Below, piece after piece: positions 1 to 8,738 of a stretch of DNA of 64,000 nt. The notes below the pieces were generated by a model. The model did no database searches. It saw nothing but the letters and a program-made list of their open reading frames with translations, and was not told the DNA's origin. Position 1 is the stretch's first letter; every line of letters starts with the position of its first letter. The position numbers and the translations under genes are program-made. The DNA comes from Shouchella shacheensis (GTDB lineage: Bacteria > Bacillota > Bacilli > Bacillales > Bacillaceae_D), in assembly GCF_001484965.1 (NCBI RefSeq), contig NZ_KQ947393.1, positions 262,234 to 326,233 of the forward strand, given 5' to 3'.

Positions 1-611
1 GCGGCAGAGGCTGCCACGACTTCGGCCGCGGCCGGTTCTAAGAGGGCCATCTGCTCTACGGTAATGCGATAGCAGTTCACCACGGGGGCAAACATATCTA
101 TACAGATTTGCCTCGCTCTGTTAAAATTTTCTTCCTTTCCTTGTTGTAAGGCAATAACAATGTCTTGTTTGGCTGCAATGCCGCCAAACATATCTTGACG
201 CGCTTCAGGGGTATCTTGCTCCCCAAAAAGCTGCGGGTGACACGGGTGGGTCACTACGAAAGTGCAATCATCCCTTAAGGTGACATGATCCGCATAGGCG
301 GCTGCAGGATCCAGCAGGATGAGCGTGGCGTTCGCTTTCATTTGCGGCACGACGCTCTTTGATATGGGGCCGATTAAGGTGTCAGGTACAGCCATAATAA
401 TGACATCGGCTTGTGGTAGCGCTTCTTCTCCAACAGCAGTTGCAAGGCCACGCTCCTGCAGGCTGGCGATGCCTTCTTCTCCTTTTTCTATGAGAGACAG
501 CTTGCTCTCGCCTTTGATTAGGTTATCTGTGATGCGACAACCCATCTTCCCCCCGGCGCCAATGATGGCGATGTTGGTTGATTTGGTTTGTTGTTGGACT
601 ATGTGGCTCAT
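1..611 (-). CDS. 6-phosphogluconate-dehydrogenase-like oxidoreductase, possibly D-apionate oxidoisomerase; C-terminus off window
   Basis: About 203 N-terminal residues are visible. A Rossmann fold starts near residue 14 with the dinucleotide loop IIGAGGKMG, followed by a strand ADVIIMAVPD and the stretch THPCHPQLF. This matches the NAD-binding 6PGDH-like family that includes ApnO, which oxidises and isomerises D-apionate to 3-oxo-isoapionate. The ATG overlaps the stop of the upstream TIM-barrel gene as ATGA, so the two are translationally coupled. Family membership is seen; the substrate is inferred from the pairing with a TIM-barrel enzyme and a TRAP transporter. The C-terminal domain, which would separate ApnO from related dehydrogenases, is outside the window. 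Confidence 0.75.
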   Translation of the reverse strand, partial: MSHIVQQQTKSTNIAIIGAGGKMGCRITDNLIKGESKLSLIEKGEEGIASLQERGLATAVGEEALPQADVIIMAVPDTLIGPISKSVVPQMKANATLILLDPAAAYADHVTLRDDCTFVVTHPCHPQLFGEQDTPEARQDMFGGIAAKQDIVIALQQGKEENFNRARQICIDMFAPVVNCYRITVEQMALLEPAAAEVVAASA

Positions 612-1423
612 GACAATCTCTCCTTCAAAAATGTAATACTACGATTTGCCCATTCCTCTTCCACCTCTAACGTCTGCTCGATGGAATCTTCAAAGGGCGT
701 CCATAATTCCAGAATGACATTCGGTTCGCGACCCAACAGGGAGAGCCGTTCTAAGACCTGATCAATGTCTAACATCCCTTCCCCGGCCGCACACCCGACG
801 ACCGAGAATCCCATCTGCGATTGCACCCGGTCCACGGTAAAATCCTTAATATGCACATTCAACGTGTAAGGGGCTAATTGCTGCACTACATAGTCCGGCG
901 CTTCCAGCGCGCCAAATGAGTTTACGGTATCCAGGCATATCCCCACTCTCGAACTGCCTACAGCTTCAATGATTTCAATGAGTTCATCCACCGTATGGCG
1001 GTCATGATTCTCAATGGCAAGATCGACACCCGCTTTCTCATAAGCTGGCATGATTTTTTGCAGTAGAGTGATGGTTTCCTGGGTGGATGGCGTTCCATCC
1101 TGCATATGAATAATGGTTCTGACAAAGGGCGATCCAAGTGTCTTGGCGATGTCCAAATAAGTTAGCAAAAGATCCGCTTCAATTCCTCTTGTGCCCACCT
1201 CTAAGTGGATGCCCGCTTGATCGGCGTATTTTTTGCAATGCTGAAGCTCTCTTTCCGTAAGCTGGTGCAGGGGCAGGTTATCTGCAATTTGGACAACCTT
1301 CACCTCTTGCTCTATGGCTTTATCTATCAATCCTGGCACGGTGAGAGGGGTTTCGGGTACTGGAAATCCCGGCACTTCAACCGCCCAGGTATACGTATAG
1401 GAACTGATACCAAGCTGCATCAT
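608..1423 (-). CDS. xylose-isomerase-like TIM-barrel enzyme, possibly 3-oxo-isoapionate decarboxylase (OiaC-like)
   Basis: A 271-residue sugar phosphate isomerase/epimerase (AP_endonuc_2) barrel. Likely divalent-metal ligands are the Glu of LAIENHD, the Asp of CLDTVN, the His of NVHIKD and the Glu of ILELW, in the usual order. The chosen ATG follows AGAGGAG by 8 nt; an upstream in-frame GTG at 1432 would abut the Shine-Dalgarno sequence and is unlikely. It lies 37 nt downstream of the TRAP large permease and overlaps the next dehydrogenase gene by 4 nt. In the apiose/apionate pathway, an enzyme I recall as belonging to this family (OiaC) decarboxylates the product of ApnO to L-erythrulose. 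That specificity is inferred; the fold is well supported. Confidence 0.8.
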   Translation of the reverse strand: MMQLGISSYTYTWAVEVPGFPVPETPLTVPGLIDKAIEQEVKVVQIADNLPLHQLTERELQHCKKYADQAGIHLEVGTRGIEADLLLTYLDIAKTLGSPFVRTIIHMQDGTPSTQETITLLQKIMPAYEKAGVDLAIENHDRHTVDELIEIIEAVGSSRVGICLDTVNSFGALEAPDYVVQQLAPYTLNVHIKDFTVDRVQSQMGFSVVGCAAGEGMLDIDQVLERLSLLGREPNVILELWTPFEDSIEQTLEVEEEWANRSITFLKERLS

Positions 1424-1460
1424 GTCCTTCACTCCTCTTCTACTTCATTAGATCGATGCA

Positions 1461-2735
1461 TTAAGGCATAATTTCTCGTGGTATATACAAGGACAACTCA
1501 GGGATGAATATAACCAGCATTAACACAAAAAGAATACCTATTATAAAGGGCAGTGTGGCTTTCGCTCCCTCCCACAAACTGGCCTCTGCAATCTCTGTTG
1601 ATAAGAACAAGCAGGCACCGACGGGTGGAGTAATCAATCCGACAGCGAGAGCTATGACAGTAACAATGCCAAAGTGAACAGGATCAATGCCAAAAGCAGT
1701 GGATACAGGGAACAAGACAGGAACAAACAAAATGATGGCCGCTCCCAAATCAATAAACATACCGGCAATGATATAAATCAACACACACAGCAGGAGAATG
1801 ATCGCAGGACTGGTCGTTACTGTGCTCAAAGAATCAGCCAACATTTGTGGGATGCGCTGATTTGTAATAATCCATCCGTACAGATAAGCACCCGTAATCA
1901 TAAACATTACAATCGCCGTCGTCACTGCAGATTCATAGAAGATTCCCGGTAACATCCTGATATTCAATTGCTTATAGACAAAGAAACCGATGATGAGCGC
2001 ATAAGCAATTGCAATCACGGCTGCTTCTGTGGGTGTCACAATGCCTAATAGAATACCGCCAATAATGATAATCGGCATGAGCAGAGCAAACACACTTTGC
2101 TTGAAATTCATGAAGAAGTTGGCAACACTGAACTTCTGCATATTGCCATAACCATATTTTTTGGAGAAATAATAAGCAATTCCCATTTGAAACAGACCGA
2201 TCAATATCCCCGGAATGATGCCTGCCAGAAACAGTTGCCCGACAGAAGCCCCTGTGACTACACCATAGATCACAAACGGAATGCTGGGCGGGATAATCAC
2301 CCCAATCACAGAAGAACTGGCCGTGACCGCAGCAGCAAATCCGCTCGGATATTTCTCCTCTTTCATGGCCGGAATAATCACCGAACCGACCGCACTCGTA
2401 TCTGCAACAGCCGCCCCGGAAATTCCTGAGAAAAGCATGCTTGTCGTAATATTGGCGTGAGCCAGTCCTCCCCGTATGAAGCCTACGGTACTATTGGCAA
2501 AGCGGATAATCATCTTGGAAATACCGCCCCCGGACATCAAATTCCCGGCCAGTATGAAAAAGGGGATGGCCAGCAACACAAAGGAATCTGCGGCACTAAT
2601 CGCTCTTTGTATCACAGCGGTGAGAGGAAATCCTCCATAGATCATTGCTGCCAGTGAGGCGATGAACAAGCTAAAAGCGATGGGAATCTTCAACAATATG
2701 AGTACAAAAAACGTAATAAATAAGATCAGTGTCAT
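1461..2735 (-). CDS. TRAP transporter large permease (DctM family)
   Basis: 424 residues, almost entirely hydrophobic, with about 12 predicted membrane segments. Typical DctM stretches are present: PFFILAGNLM, ISGAAVADTSAVGSVIIPAM, VIGVIIPPSIPFVIYG and ITPPVGACLF. It is the main transport subunit of a tripartite ATP-independent periplasmic transporter, which takes up carboxylates or sugar acids using the sodium gradient. The open frame extends upstream, but the start is the ATG at 2735: it is preceded by GGAGGGG and overlaps the small permease stop as ATGA. It belongs to the six-gene minus-strand operon headed by the LacI regulator. Confidence 0.95.
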   Translation of the reverse strand: MTLILFITFFVLILLKIPIAFSLFIASLAAMIYGGFPLTAVIQRAISAADSFVLLAIPFFILAGNLMSGGGISKMIIRFANSTVGFIRGGLAHANITTSMLFSGISGAAVADTSAVGSVIIPAMKEEKYPSGFAAAVTASSSVIGVIIPPSIPFVIYGVVTGASVGQLFLAGIIPGILIGLFQMGIAYYFSKKYGYGNMQKFSVANFFMNFKQSVFALLMPIIIIGGILLGIVTPTEAAVIAIAYALIIGFFVYKQLNIRMLPGIFYESAVTTAIVMFMITGAYLYGWIITNQRIPQMLADSLSTVTTSPAIILLLCVLIYIIAGMFIDLGAAIILFVPVLFPVSTAFGIDPVHFGIVTVIALAVGLITPPVGACLFLSTEIAEASLWEGAKATLPFIIGILFVLMLVIFIPELSLYIPREIMP

Positions 2736-3232
2736 GCAGCATAACCCCTCCTCCCGGATTCCCGTGCCCAATACAATAAAACCCGAAACACTTGCTCCAC
2801 CAACATTAAAGCGAGCGATGCGGGAAAGGCGAGGTATACCCATCCCATGGATATAGATAATGTTGGGGAGGTTTGCCTGAATGTGATCTCCATAATCTCC
2901 GGTGTAATATACAGAACGAAACAAAGGAAAGTTAAGATCAATAACTGCCCGAAGATATAGATGATTCTGCGCAACACGTGGGGAAACAAGTCTACAAGCA
3001 TATCAACCTGTAGATGTTTGTTCTCTCGGTAAGCGATACTTGCTGATAGAAATACCATCCATATGAAAATATAGCGGGATAGTTCCGCTGACCACTGGAT
3101 GGGATTTCCCATAACATACCGATTAAATACAGACAAGATCACCACACCCACCAGCACAGCCAAAAGTGTGATAACGATGATATTAATACCTTTATCCAAA
3201 GGATTTTTCACCTTTAAAATGATAGATTCCAT
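2732..3232 (-). CDS. TRAP transporter small permease (DctQ family)
   Basis: 166 residues with four hydrophobic segments, matching the four-helix DctQ subunit that stabilises the large permease. The typical IQWSAELSRYIFIWMVFLSAS stretch follows the second helix. Two ATGs are adjacent; the second lies 6 nt after AGGAGG and is preferred, while the first, at 3235, is only 3 nt away. It is followed with a 4-nt overlap by the large permease, a standard DctQ-DctM arrangement. Confidence 0.92.
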   Translation of the reverse strand: MESIILKVKNPLDKGINIIVITLLAVLVGVVILSVFNRYVMGNPIQWSAELSRYIFIWMVFLSASIAYRENKHLQVDMLVDLFPHVLRRIIYIFGQLLILTFLCFVLYITPEIMEITFRQTSPTLSISMGWVYLAFPASLALMLVEQVFRVLLYWARESGRRGYAA

Positions 3233-3308
3233 CATGTCCCTCCTTTTTCATGAAGGTTGTGAGAGAAGAGGAAGCAAGACCCTCTCCTCTTCCTCCCTTG
3301 ATCAGGTC

Positions 3309-4364
3309 TTATTCACCCATATCGAGAATCTGCTGTATTAAGTCAGCGCCAAATTCGTCTTCATATTCTTCATATACAGACTGAGTGGCTTCCTGAAACG
3401 CATCACGATCCACGTCATACACTTCCATGCCTTCTTCTTCCAACAGTTCAAGCTGTTCTTCTTCCATCTCGGCAATCAGCTCTCTTTGATATTGGGTCAC
3501 TTCCTCCGCAGCCTCCCAGATCACTTGTTTTTGTTCCTCGGTTAATTCATCCATAGAGGCTTCACTCATAGCGAACACATAAGGAGAATAAAAATGACCG
3601 GTAAGTGCGTAATAGTCTTGCACTTCCCAGAGATTATTCGTATAAACGATCGGTACCGGATTCTCTTGTCCATCAATCGTGCCCTGCTGTAACCCGGTAT
3701 AGACCTCGCCCCATTCCATCGGTACAGGGGAAGCACCCATCGCTTCAAAGGCAGCCATGTGCACCTGATTTTCCATCGTTCTAATATTTAAGCCGCTTAA
3801 ATCTTCGGGACCGGTAATTTGGTTATCTACACTCAGGTGTCTCCAACCGTTCTCCATGAAGGACAGTCCCACAATACCTGAATCCTCTAATTGTCCCAGA
3901 AGATCTTGCCCAATCTCTCCATCCAGGACTTCATGAGCGTGCTCAGATGATGAGAATAGAAAGGGTAAGTTCACAACACCCAACTCAGAAGCAAACCCAG
4001 TCACCGGAGCGGTATCCACAATCGTTAAGTCCACCGTACCCAGTTGCAAGCCTTCAATCATTTCTCTTTCTTCGCCCAATTGTGTATTACCATAGACATC
4101 AACCTGAACAGCACCATCGGTTTCTTCAGCAACAATGTCGGCAAACTCCTCAGAGGCATCTTGTAAAGGATGGGACTCTTGTGCTCCGTGACCCAGTTGC
4201 AGAACAATGCTGTCATCAGAATCTTCACTATCTCCAGTACCTTCCTCTTGCCCCGAGCTTTCTGAATCCCCACAAGCAGCGAGAGCCACCGTAAGAGCCA
4301 GCAACAGTGTGAGTAATACACTTGAACGTTTTTTCATATTCAATGATTGTCTCCCCTTTTTCAT
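3309..4364 (-). CDS. TRAP transporter substrate-binding lipoprotein (DctP family)
   Basis: 351 residues. The start at 4364 lies 7 nt after GGGGAG. A lipoprotein signal peptide ends in LAACG, so the mature protein should be lipid-anchored on the outer face of the membrane. It is followed by an acidic linker rich in Ser, Glu and Asp, then a DctP fold with ESHPLQDASEEF and the conserved stretch GLNIRTMENQVHMAAFEAMGA, which carries the Arg that usually binds the ligand carboxylate. The mature protein is strongly acidic, as in halophiles. Next to DctQ and DctM it gives a complete TRAP system. A carboxylated ligand such as apionate fits the neighbouring enzymes but is not proven. Confidence 0.93.
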   Translation of the reverse strand: MKKGRQSLNMKKRSSVLLTLLLALTVALAACGDSESSGQEEGTGDSEDSDDSIVLQLGHGAQESHPLQDASEEFADIVAEETDGAVQVDVYGNTQLGEEREMIEGLQLGTVDLTIVDTAPVTGFASELGVVNLPFLFSSSEHAHEVLDGEIGQDLLGQLEDSGIVGLSFMENGWRHLSVDNQITGPEDLSGLNIRTMENQVHMAAFEAMGASPVPMEWGEVYTGLQQGTIDGQENPVPIVYTNNLWEVQDYYALTGHFYSPYVFAMSEASMDELTEEQKQVIWEAAEEVTQYQRELIAEMEEEQLELLEEEGMEVYDVDRDAFQEATQSVYEEYEDEFGADLIQQILDMGE

Positions 4365-4428
4365 GAATAATCTCCCCTTTGTTATAATAATGGTGACCGA
4401 CAGATGAGTATGGAACGAACCAACCTCA

Positions 4429-5472
4429 TCAACCACCCCCTTCAAGCATAGATTTGTGGCCAAGCGTAGATGCCCGTGCCTGAAACGTCATTTGAACCGT
4501 GAGATTCACAACGTTTGCACTCATGCGAGTAGCATTCTTGTTCGTCATTCGGTTGTGCAAGATTTGAACCGCATTCTGAGCCAGTTCAGCAGTCGGGTGT
4601 ATATTCGCCGTAATCTTAGGGTCAATCACGAAGTCGATATCCGAATCCTCAAAGCCATCAAATGAAGCCAGTGCCACATCCTCAGGAATGCGCAGATTCG
4701 AATCTCGAAGCGCTTTCATTACACCCAAAGCAGTCATATGATTGGCCGCAAATATGGCACTCGGTTTTTCCTCATTCCTCAACAACTCTTGAGCCTTATG
4801 AAATCCGCTCCTTATGGTAAAATCCGCTTCCTTGATATAGCTCGCGGGTAATGTAACGGAGTGCTCGGTCAAAGCGTGCTGCACCCCTTCCCAGCGCTTG
4901 ATACCTGTAGAGAGAAACAGCGGCCCATTAATTACGCCTATCTTGCGATGACCTTGCTCTAACAGATGATTCATAACAGTACGGCTTCCCCCATAATTAT
5001 TCACTTCCACGCTACTGACACTCAGCTTATCTGTCGTTCTGCCCGCCAAGACACAGGGTGTGCTTTGAAGCGCTTTCTTGAAATGCCCGAAAGACTTCCC
5101 GACAGGAGTGACAATAATGCCATCCACCCTACGTTCCGTTAATGTCTTCAAACTAGCCTTCTCAATATCGGCATCTTCCTTCGTGTGAGCGAGAAGCACA
5201 TTGTAACCTAATTCTCGTGCAGCTTCCTCTACCCCAACCGCAAGACCCGCAAAAAAGGGACTGTCAATATGTGGAATTAGTAGACCCAGCGTATTGCTTT
5301 GCTTGGTAACCATGCTGCGCGCAATCGAACTCGGCTGATAATTGAGCTGCTTAATAGCATCAAGAACACTCTTCTTCGCCTTCTCACTCACGTAACCGCT
5401 CTCATTAATAACTCTCGATACGGTTGAGACGGATACACCTGCCTGTTTGGCAATATCTTTGATAGAAGCCAT
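4429..5472 (-). CDS. LacI-family transcriptional regulator of the TRAP operon
   Basis: 347 residues. An N-terminal helix-turn-helix (ASIKDIAKQAGVSVSTVSRV) and the hinge helix that inserts in the minor groove are followed by a periplasmic-binding-protein-like effector domain (SNTLGLLIPHIDSPFFAGLA; DGIIVTPVG; PEDVALASFDGFEDSD). GAGGAG lies 8 nt before the ATG. It is the first gene of the operon, 64 nt upstream of dctP, and sits just behind a perfect 22-bp palindrome of LacI type, so it very likely represses its own operon. The inducer is expected to be the transported substrate or an intermediate. Confidence 0.93.
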   Translation of the reverse strand: MASIKDIAKQAGVSVSTVSRVINESGYVSEKAKKSVLDAIKQLNYQPSSIARSMVTKQSNTLGLLIPHIDSPFFAGLAVGVEEAARELGYNVLLAHTKEDADIEKASLKTLTERRVDGIIVTPVGKSFGHFKKALQSTPCVLAGRTTDKLSVSSVEVNNYGGSRTVMNHLLEQGHRKIGVINGPLFLSTGIKRWEGVQHALTEHSVTLPASYIKEADFTIRSGFHKAQELLRNEEKPSAIFAANHMTALGVMKALRDSNLRIPEDVALASFDGFEDSDIDFVIDPKITANIHPTAELAQNAVQILHNRMTNKNATRMSANVVNLTVQMTFQARASTLGHKSMLEGGG

Positions 5473-5512
5473 CTCACAAACTCCTCACATGAAAAATTTA
5501 GATTATGAAATA

Positions 5513-5534
5513 TTTGTGGTAACGTTACCACAAA
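5513..5534. promoter_or_regulatory. LacI-type operator, perfect palindrome
   Basis: A 22-bp perfect inverted repeat centred between 5523 and 5524, with core TGTGGTAACGTTACCACA, lies 40 nt upstream of the lacI start. The central CG and TGGTAAC half-sites are typical of LacI/GalR operators. It would overlap the -35 region of a promoter whose -10-like CATAAT lies towards the gene. It is close to, but does not fully match, a CcpA cre site. Confidence 0.8.
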
Positions 5535-5819
5535 ATATGAAAATAAAAACCCTTTTATTAAAGGGCTATTCTGTATAAAAATAGTACTGCGTGATACTAA
5601 TTGTAGTATCGTTTACATTTTTCATTATAATGACTTATCTTCTTTGTGTCAATACATAATCCTCTCCAATCAGAGGCCCGCACCTATCTACCGCTCGCGC
5701 AACTCTCTGCCCTCGTTACCATCGTGATTCTGTATATTGCTACCGGCTACGGAGTCGTGTCGACTGAAGATCCCTTGGCTATCGCGCAGATTGTTTTTAT
5801 GCTAGACTTGAGATTCCAT

Positions 5820-5951
5820 ACAATCGACCAGAGGCGACAAGTTCTGGAGCTCTCTCAAAAGAAATCCCGATCTTGGATTTCGTTGAGAGAGCGAAGAAAC
5901 CTCGAGCCTCTACCCGCCGGAGCTAGACAATACCGAAATGCGCAGGCGGGT
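5820..5951 (-). repeat. Bacillaceae-type dispersed palindromic intergenic element
   Basis: Read on the minus strand it contains GCGCATTTC, then TTGTCTAGCTCCGGCG, then GGCTCGAGG, then a long hairpin (5849-5892) with arms of 10 and 7 bp around a 7-nt loop, then CTCCAGAACTTGTCG. From memory, units with CTAGCTCC-GCGCC-CTCGAG followed by a hairpin and CTTGTCG recur between genes in many Bacillaceae genomes, without an agreed function. The hairpin and the order of blocks are seen; the family assignment is from memory. Confidence 0.55.
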
Positions 5952-5966
5952 CGGTCAGGAACGAGA

Positions 5967-5999
5967 CAAAAAAGAGGCGGCCACTATGGACCGCCTTTC
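5967..5999 (-). terminator. intrinsic-terminator-like hairpin on minus strand
   Basis: On the minus strand AGGCGGTCC pairs with the matching 3' arm ending in CCGCCT (8 bp including one G-T pair) and is followed by CTTTTTTG. No minus-strand gene lies upstream to be terminated. The hairpin resembles the greA terminator at 13222-13256, and both are followed by the same 15-mer CCGCCTGCGCATTTC. Confidence 0.6.
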
Positions 6000-6139
6000 A
6001 ACCGGGAGAGAAACAAGAAAGAACAAGTTGGAAGCAAGGGTTGCATGCTTTCCTTAAATCCCACTTTACGAGATTTGGAGCATGGATGCACCCTTCTTGT
6101 TATATCTCCTGACAAACTTTTTAAAAAGGAGCGATTGTT

Positions 6140-6769
6140 TTGCTGTCGCTGAACGAAATTGAAGCACGGATAAAAAGCGGACCTCACAAACACACGGCCT
6201 CTAAAGAAGGTCCTCGTGATGCTGCGGTGATTTTACCACTCGTTGAAAAAAGGGATGGCTTACACGTCCTTTTTGAAGTGCGTGCGATGACGCTCACTGC
6301 CCAGCCCGGCGAGACATGCTTTCCTGGCGGGCGTATTGATGCCACCGACAGAAGTGCAGAAGCTGCGGCCGTTCGCGAGCTATGTGAGGAGCTCGGAGCT
6401 AGAACAGATGATGTGCGTGTGATGGCTGATCTTCCTGCCATCATCACTCCTCAGCGCGGGACGATTCACCCCTTCATCGCTCACTTGCAACAAACCAAGC
6501 AGCTTTCGGTGAACAAATCAGAGGTCGAAGAGTGGTTCAGCGTTCCACTCGCCCATTTGCTTGCCTCCCCTCCAAAACAAGCTTCCATGAAGTTGACATT
6601 TGAACCCGGTGACGATTTTCCGATCGAGCGCATTCCAAATAGAAAAGCTTATGAAACGCGCTCGTTCTTAGTCCCTGAGTATTTTTACGAGTACGAGGAT
6701 CGAATCATCTGGGGCCTAACAGCTCGAATGCTTAAACAGTTTCTCGAACTTATTGACGCTCGCGAGTAG
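6140..6769 (+). CDS. NUDIX hydrolase, CoA pyrophosphatase (NudL/UPF0035) type
   Basis: 209 residues starting with TTG, 8 nt after AGGAG. The UPF0035 signature and the Nudix box are adjacent: TLTAQPGETCFPGGRIDAT then AAVRELCEELGA, supplying the RE-x-x-EE metal-binding glutamates. Members of this family split CoA or acyl-CoA into phosphopantetheine and 3',5'-ADP, or clear other nucleotide diphosphate derivatives. It is a single gene on the plus strand. Its last 20 nt overlap the 3' end of the convergent MFS gene. The exact substrate cannot be read from sequence. Confidence 0.88.
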   Translation: MLSLNEIEARIKSGPHKHTASKEGPRDAAVILPLVEKRDGLHVLFEVRAMTLTAQPGETCFPGGRIDATDRSAEAAAVRELCEELGARTDDVRVMADLPAIITPQRGTIHPFIAHLQQTKQLSVNKSEVEEWFSVPLAHLLASPPKQASMKLTFEPGDDFPIERIPNRKAYETRSFLVPEYFYEYEDRIIWGLTARMLKQFLELIDARE

Positions 6770-8237
6770 TGGCGTCTTCCCCTTTAGGGACGCAAGCGTT
6801 AACAATCAGGGTGATGAGGGCAAGGGCGAGAATCGCGATAAAGACAACCAAGAGCCCTTGAGAGAGGCTTTCTGAAAGCAGCTGTTGCTCTCTACCTGTC
6901 AGCTCCGCGCCCCCCTCAAGAAGTCGATTCACCGACTCAAGCGACGGCACAAAAGACAGTTCCTCTGCGTCCTCGGATAGCTGGCGCGAAAGCTGACTGT
7001 TAAGAAGTCCACCGAGAAAGGCCACACCAACAGCGCCTCCAAGCTGCCGGGAGAACATATTCATCGCCGTCGCTTCGCCCCGCATTTTCCAGGATACTTC
7101 GGACTGCAAAGAGACTATGTACGTCGTAGAGGTAAAGCCCATCCCAATTCCGGTCACTAAAGATGCAAGCGCCGCGAGCCACGGGAGACCGGTAATATAC
7201 ATAAGGAGATAGAGCATCGTTCCAATTGTAAGAGAGACCCCTCCAATAATTGCTGTTTTCTTAAACCCTGTCTTGAGCAGCATTTTTCCCGCCACAACCG
7301 CAGAGATCGGCCAGCCAATCGACATCGTGGTGAGCGACAAACCTGCAATGAGCGCTGTCTGATTAAGGACTCCCTGCACATAGGTAGGCAAAAAGCTTGA
7401 AACCGCGAGCGTGATCGCGCCCGTCGTAAGAGCACCGACATTGGCCGTCCACACCGCTTTCTTTTTCCAAAGCGAGAAGGTCACGAGTGGCTCGCGAGCG
7501 TTCCGTTCATGTTGGACGAAGGCAAAGAACGCACTGATGCTAAGTCCGAGCAACGCCCACGTCCAGAGAGAAGTCCATAGGAGCGTCTGTCCCCCTTGCA
7601 CCAGAATTACCATGAATGGCACCATCCCTACGAGTAAGAGGACCGACCCACTATAGTCAACATGCCGGCTTTCCTCCCTTGCTGGCTCCTTCAAGAAAAG
7701 AACGACGCCGAGTACAGCAATCACACCAAGGGGGATATTCACCCAGAACACCCACGCCCAGTGAATGTACTCGACAAACAAGGAACCCAGAAAGGGGCCC
7801 GCCACAGCTGAAATGCCCCACACACTTGAGAGGTAGCCCTGAATCTGCGCCCGCTCTTCCTTCGTATACATATCCCCAACAATCGTCGTGGCCATCGGCT
7901 GCACCGCTCCTGCACCGAGCCCCTGAATGAATCGAAAAACGATGAGCCATTCCATTCCGCTGGCAAAGCCGCAGAGCAGAGAGCCGATCAGAAAGATCGT
8001 TACCCCAATCGTGAACACGAGTTTTCGTCCGTATATGTCCGCCAGCTTTCCATAAATCGGTATTGTTACGACCTGCATCAGTAAATAGGAGGAAAACACC
8101 CAGCTAAATAATGCAAACCCTCCAAGGTCGCCAACAATACGGGGCATCACCGTGGCGACAATCGTCGCTTCAACGGCAGCCATGAACATGGCCAGTAAGA
8201 TGGCTGCAAGAACCACTGGACGGTTGGTTTCCTTCAT
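6750..8237 (-). CDS. DHA2-family (EmrB/QacA-type) MFS multidrug efflux transporter
   Basis: 495 residues with about 14 hydrophobic segments, as in the 14-TMS DHA2 drug/proton antiporters. Motif A is GKLADIYGRKLVF between helices 2 and 3, and motif C is GISAVAGPFLGSLF in helix 5. The ATG at 8237 follows GGAGG by 8 nt; an in-frame TTG at 8252 lies inside the Shine-Dalgarno sequence and is rejected. It stands alone, convergent with the NUDIX gene. The exported compound is unknown. Confidence 0.92.
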   Translation of the reverse strand: MKETNRPVVLAAILLAMFMAAVEATIVATVMPRIVGDLGGFALFSWVFSSYLLMQVVTIPIYGKLADIYGRKLVFTIGVTIFLIGSLLCGFASGMEWLIVFRFIQGLGAGAVQPMATTIVGDMYTKEERAQIQGYLSSVWGISAVAGPFLGSLFVEYIHWAWVFWVNIPLGVIAVLGVVLFLKEPAREESRHVDYSGSVLLLVGMVPFMVILVQGGQTLLWTSLWTWALLGLSISAFFAFVQHERNAREPLVTFSLWKKKAVWTANVGALTTGAITLAVSSFLPTYVQGVLNQTALIAGLSLTTMSIGWPISAVVAGKMLLKTGFKKTAIIGGVSLTIGTMLYLLMYITGLPWLAALASLVTGIGMGFTSTTYIVSLQSEVSWKMRGEATAMNMFSRQLGGAVGVAFLGGLLNSQLSRQLSEDAEELSFVPSLESVNRLLEGGAELTGREQQLLSESLSQGLLVVFIAILALALITLIVNACVPKGEDATTRERQ

Positions 8238-8371
8238 CGATCGTTCCTCCAAATCTCATTGCTTCCTTACTATGAAAGCGCTTTGTTCCGAAAACAAGAG
8301 AAAGCACTTAAGATTGCGGACAATCTCCAGTGCTTACAAGCGCTCCAGTCTTTCTTTTTCTTTTCTAGAAT

Positions 8372-8617
8372 CTATAACATTTCATGTTTTATCAAAATAT
8401 GCTTGGCTTTCGCTCCTACAAAATGAAACACCACCGACAGGAGCACGCACGCAGAAACAATTGCGGCGAGCACAGGTACATTTCGCGCTCCGGATTCTGT
8501 CGTATCCGGAAGCAAACAGCCGATGTAGAGAAACGCACTCAGTGTCAGAAAAATAAAGCTAAACCGGCGGTAATCCTGCCATTTGTCACGTAGTTTCTTT
8601 GCTGTTTTCTCATCCAC
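8372..8617 (-). CDS. yrhC: YrhC-like small membrane protein
   Basis: 81 residues, GTG start 7 nt after GGAGG. A basic N-terminal helix (KKLRDKWQDYRRF) is followed by two hydrophobic segments (FSFIFLTLSAFLYIGCLLP and VLAAIVSACVLLSVVFHFVG). This matches YrhC of B. subtilis, whose gene ends the yrrT-mtnN-mccA-mccB-yrhC operon. Here it lies downstream of mtnN, but yrrT, mccA and mccB are absent. No biochemical role is known. Confidence 0.8.
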   Translation of the reverse strand: MDEKTAKKLRDKWQDYRRFSFIFLTLSAFLYIGCLLPDTTESGARNVPVLAAIVSACVLLSVVFHFVGAKAKHILIKHEML

Positions 8618-8738
8618 GCTACCGCCTCCTCTTCTTTGTTACCCCCATATTAACATGGACGCATCTCCTCGAAGCGGCTAAATTGTTTCTATTAGAGGAA
8701 ACTTATGTTACCTAGGATAAGAGGGAGGCTTTTTCCCT

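Larger units (their letters stand above)
5473..6139. other. 667-nt intergenic region without a credible gene
   Basis: From left to right it holds the lacI operator; a short hairpin (CCCTTT/AAAGGG, 5550-5565) followed by a T-run on the minus strand, a weak attenuator or terminator; a 6-bp inverted repeat GATACT/AGTATC (about 5594-5611); the palindromic dispersed element at 5820-5951; a strong minus-strand terminator hairpin at 5967-5999; and the ribosome binding site of the NUDIX gene. A 168-codon plus-strand frame crosses the repeat but has low-complexity, non-family-like content, and I do not believe it is a gene. Confidence 0.7.

Noticed and set aside
2097-2657. Plus-strand open frames across the TRAP large permease
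   Set aside because: Opposite-strand shadows of a clear membrane-protein gene; hydrophilic, repeat-like composition.
5513-5534. Considered as a CcpA cre site
   Set aside because: The third position and outer bases do not fit cre, while the full 22-bp symmetry and TGGTAAC half-sites fit a LacI-type operator.
5646-6152. 168-codon plus-strand open frame upstream of the NUDIX gene
   Set aside because: It runs through the palindromic repeat and a terminator hairpin, has no ribosome binding site, and its product shows no family-like pattern.
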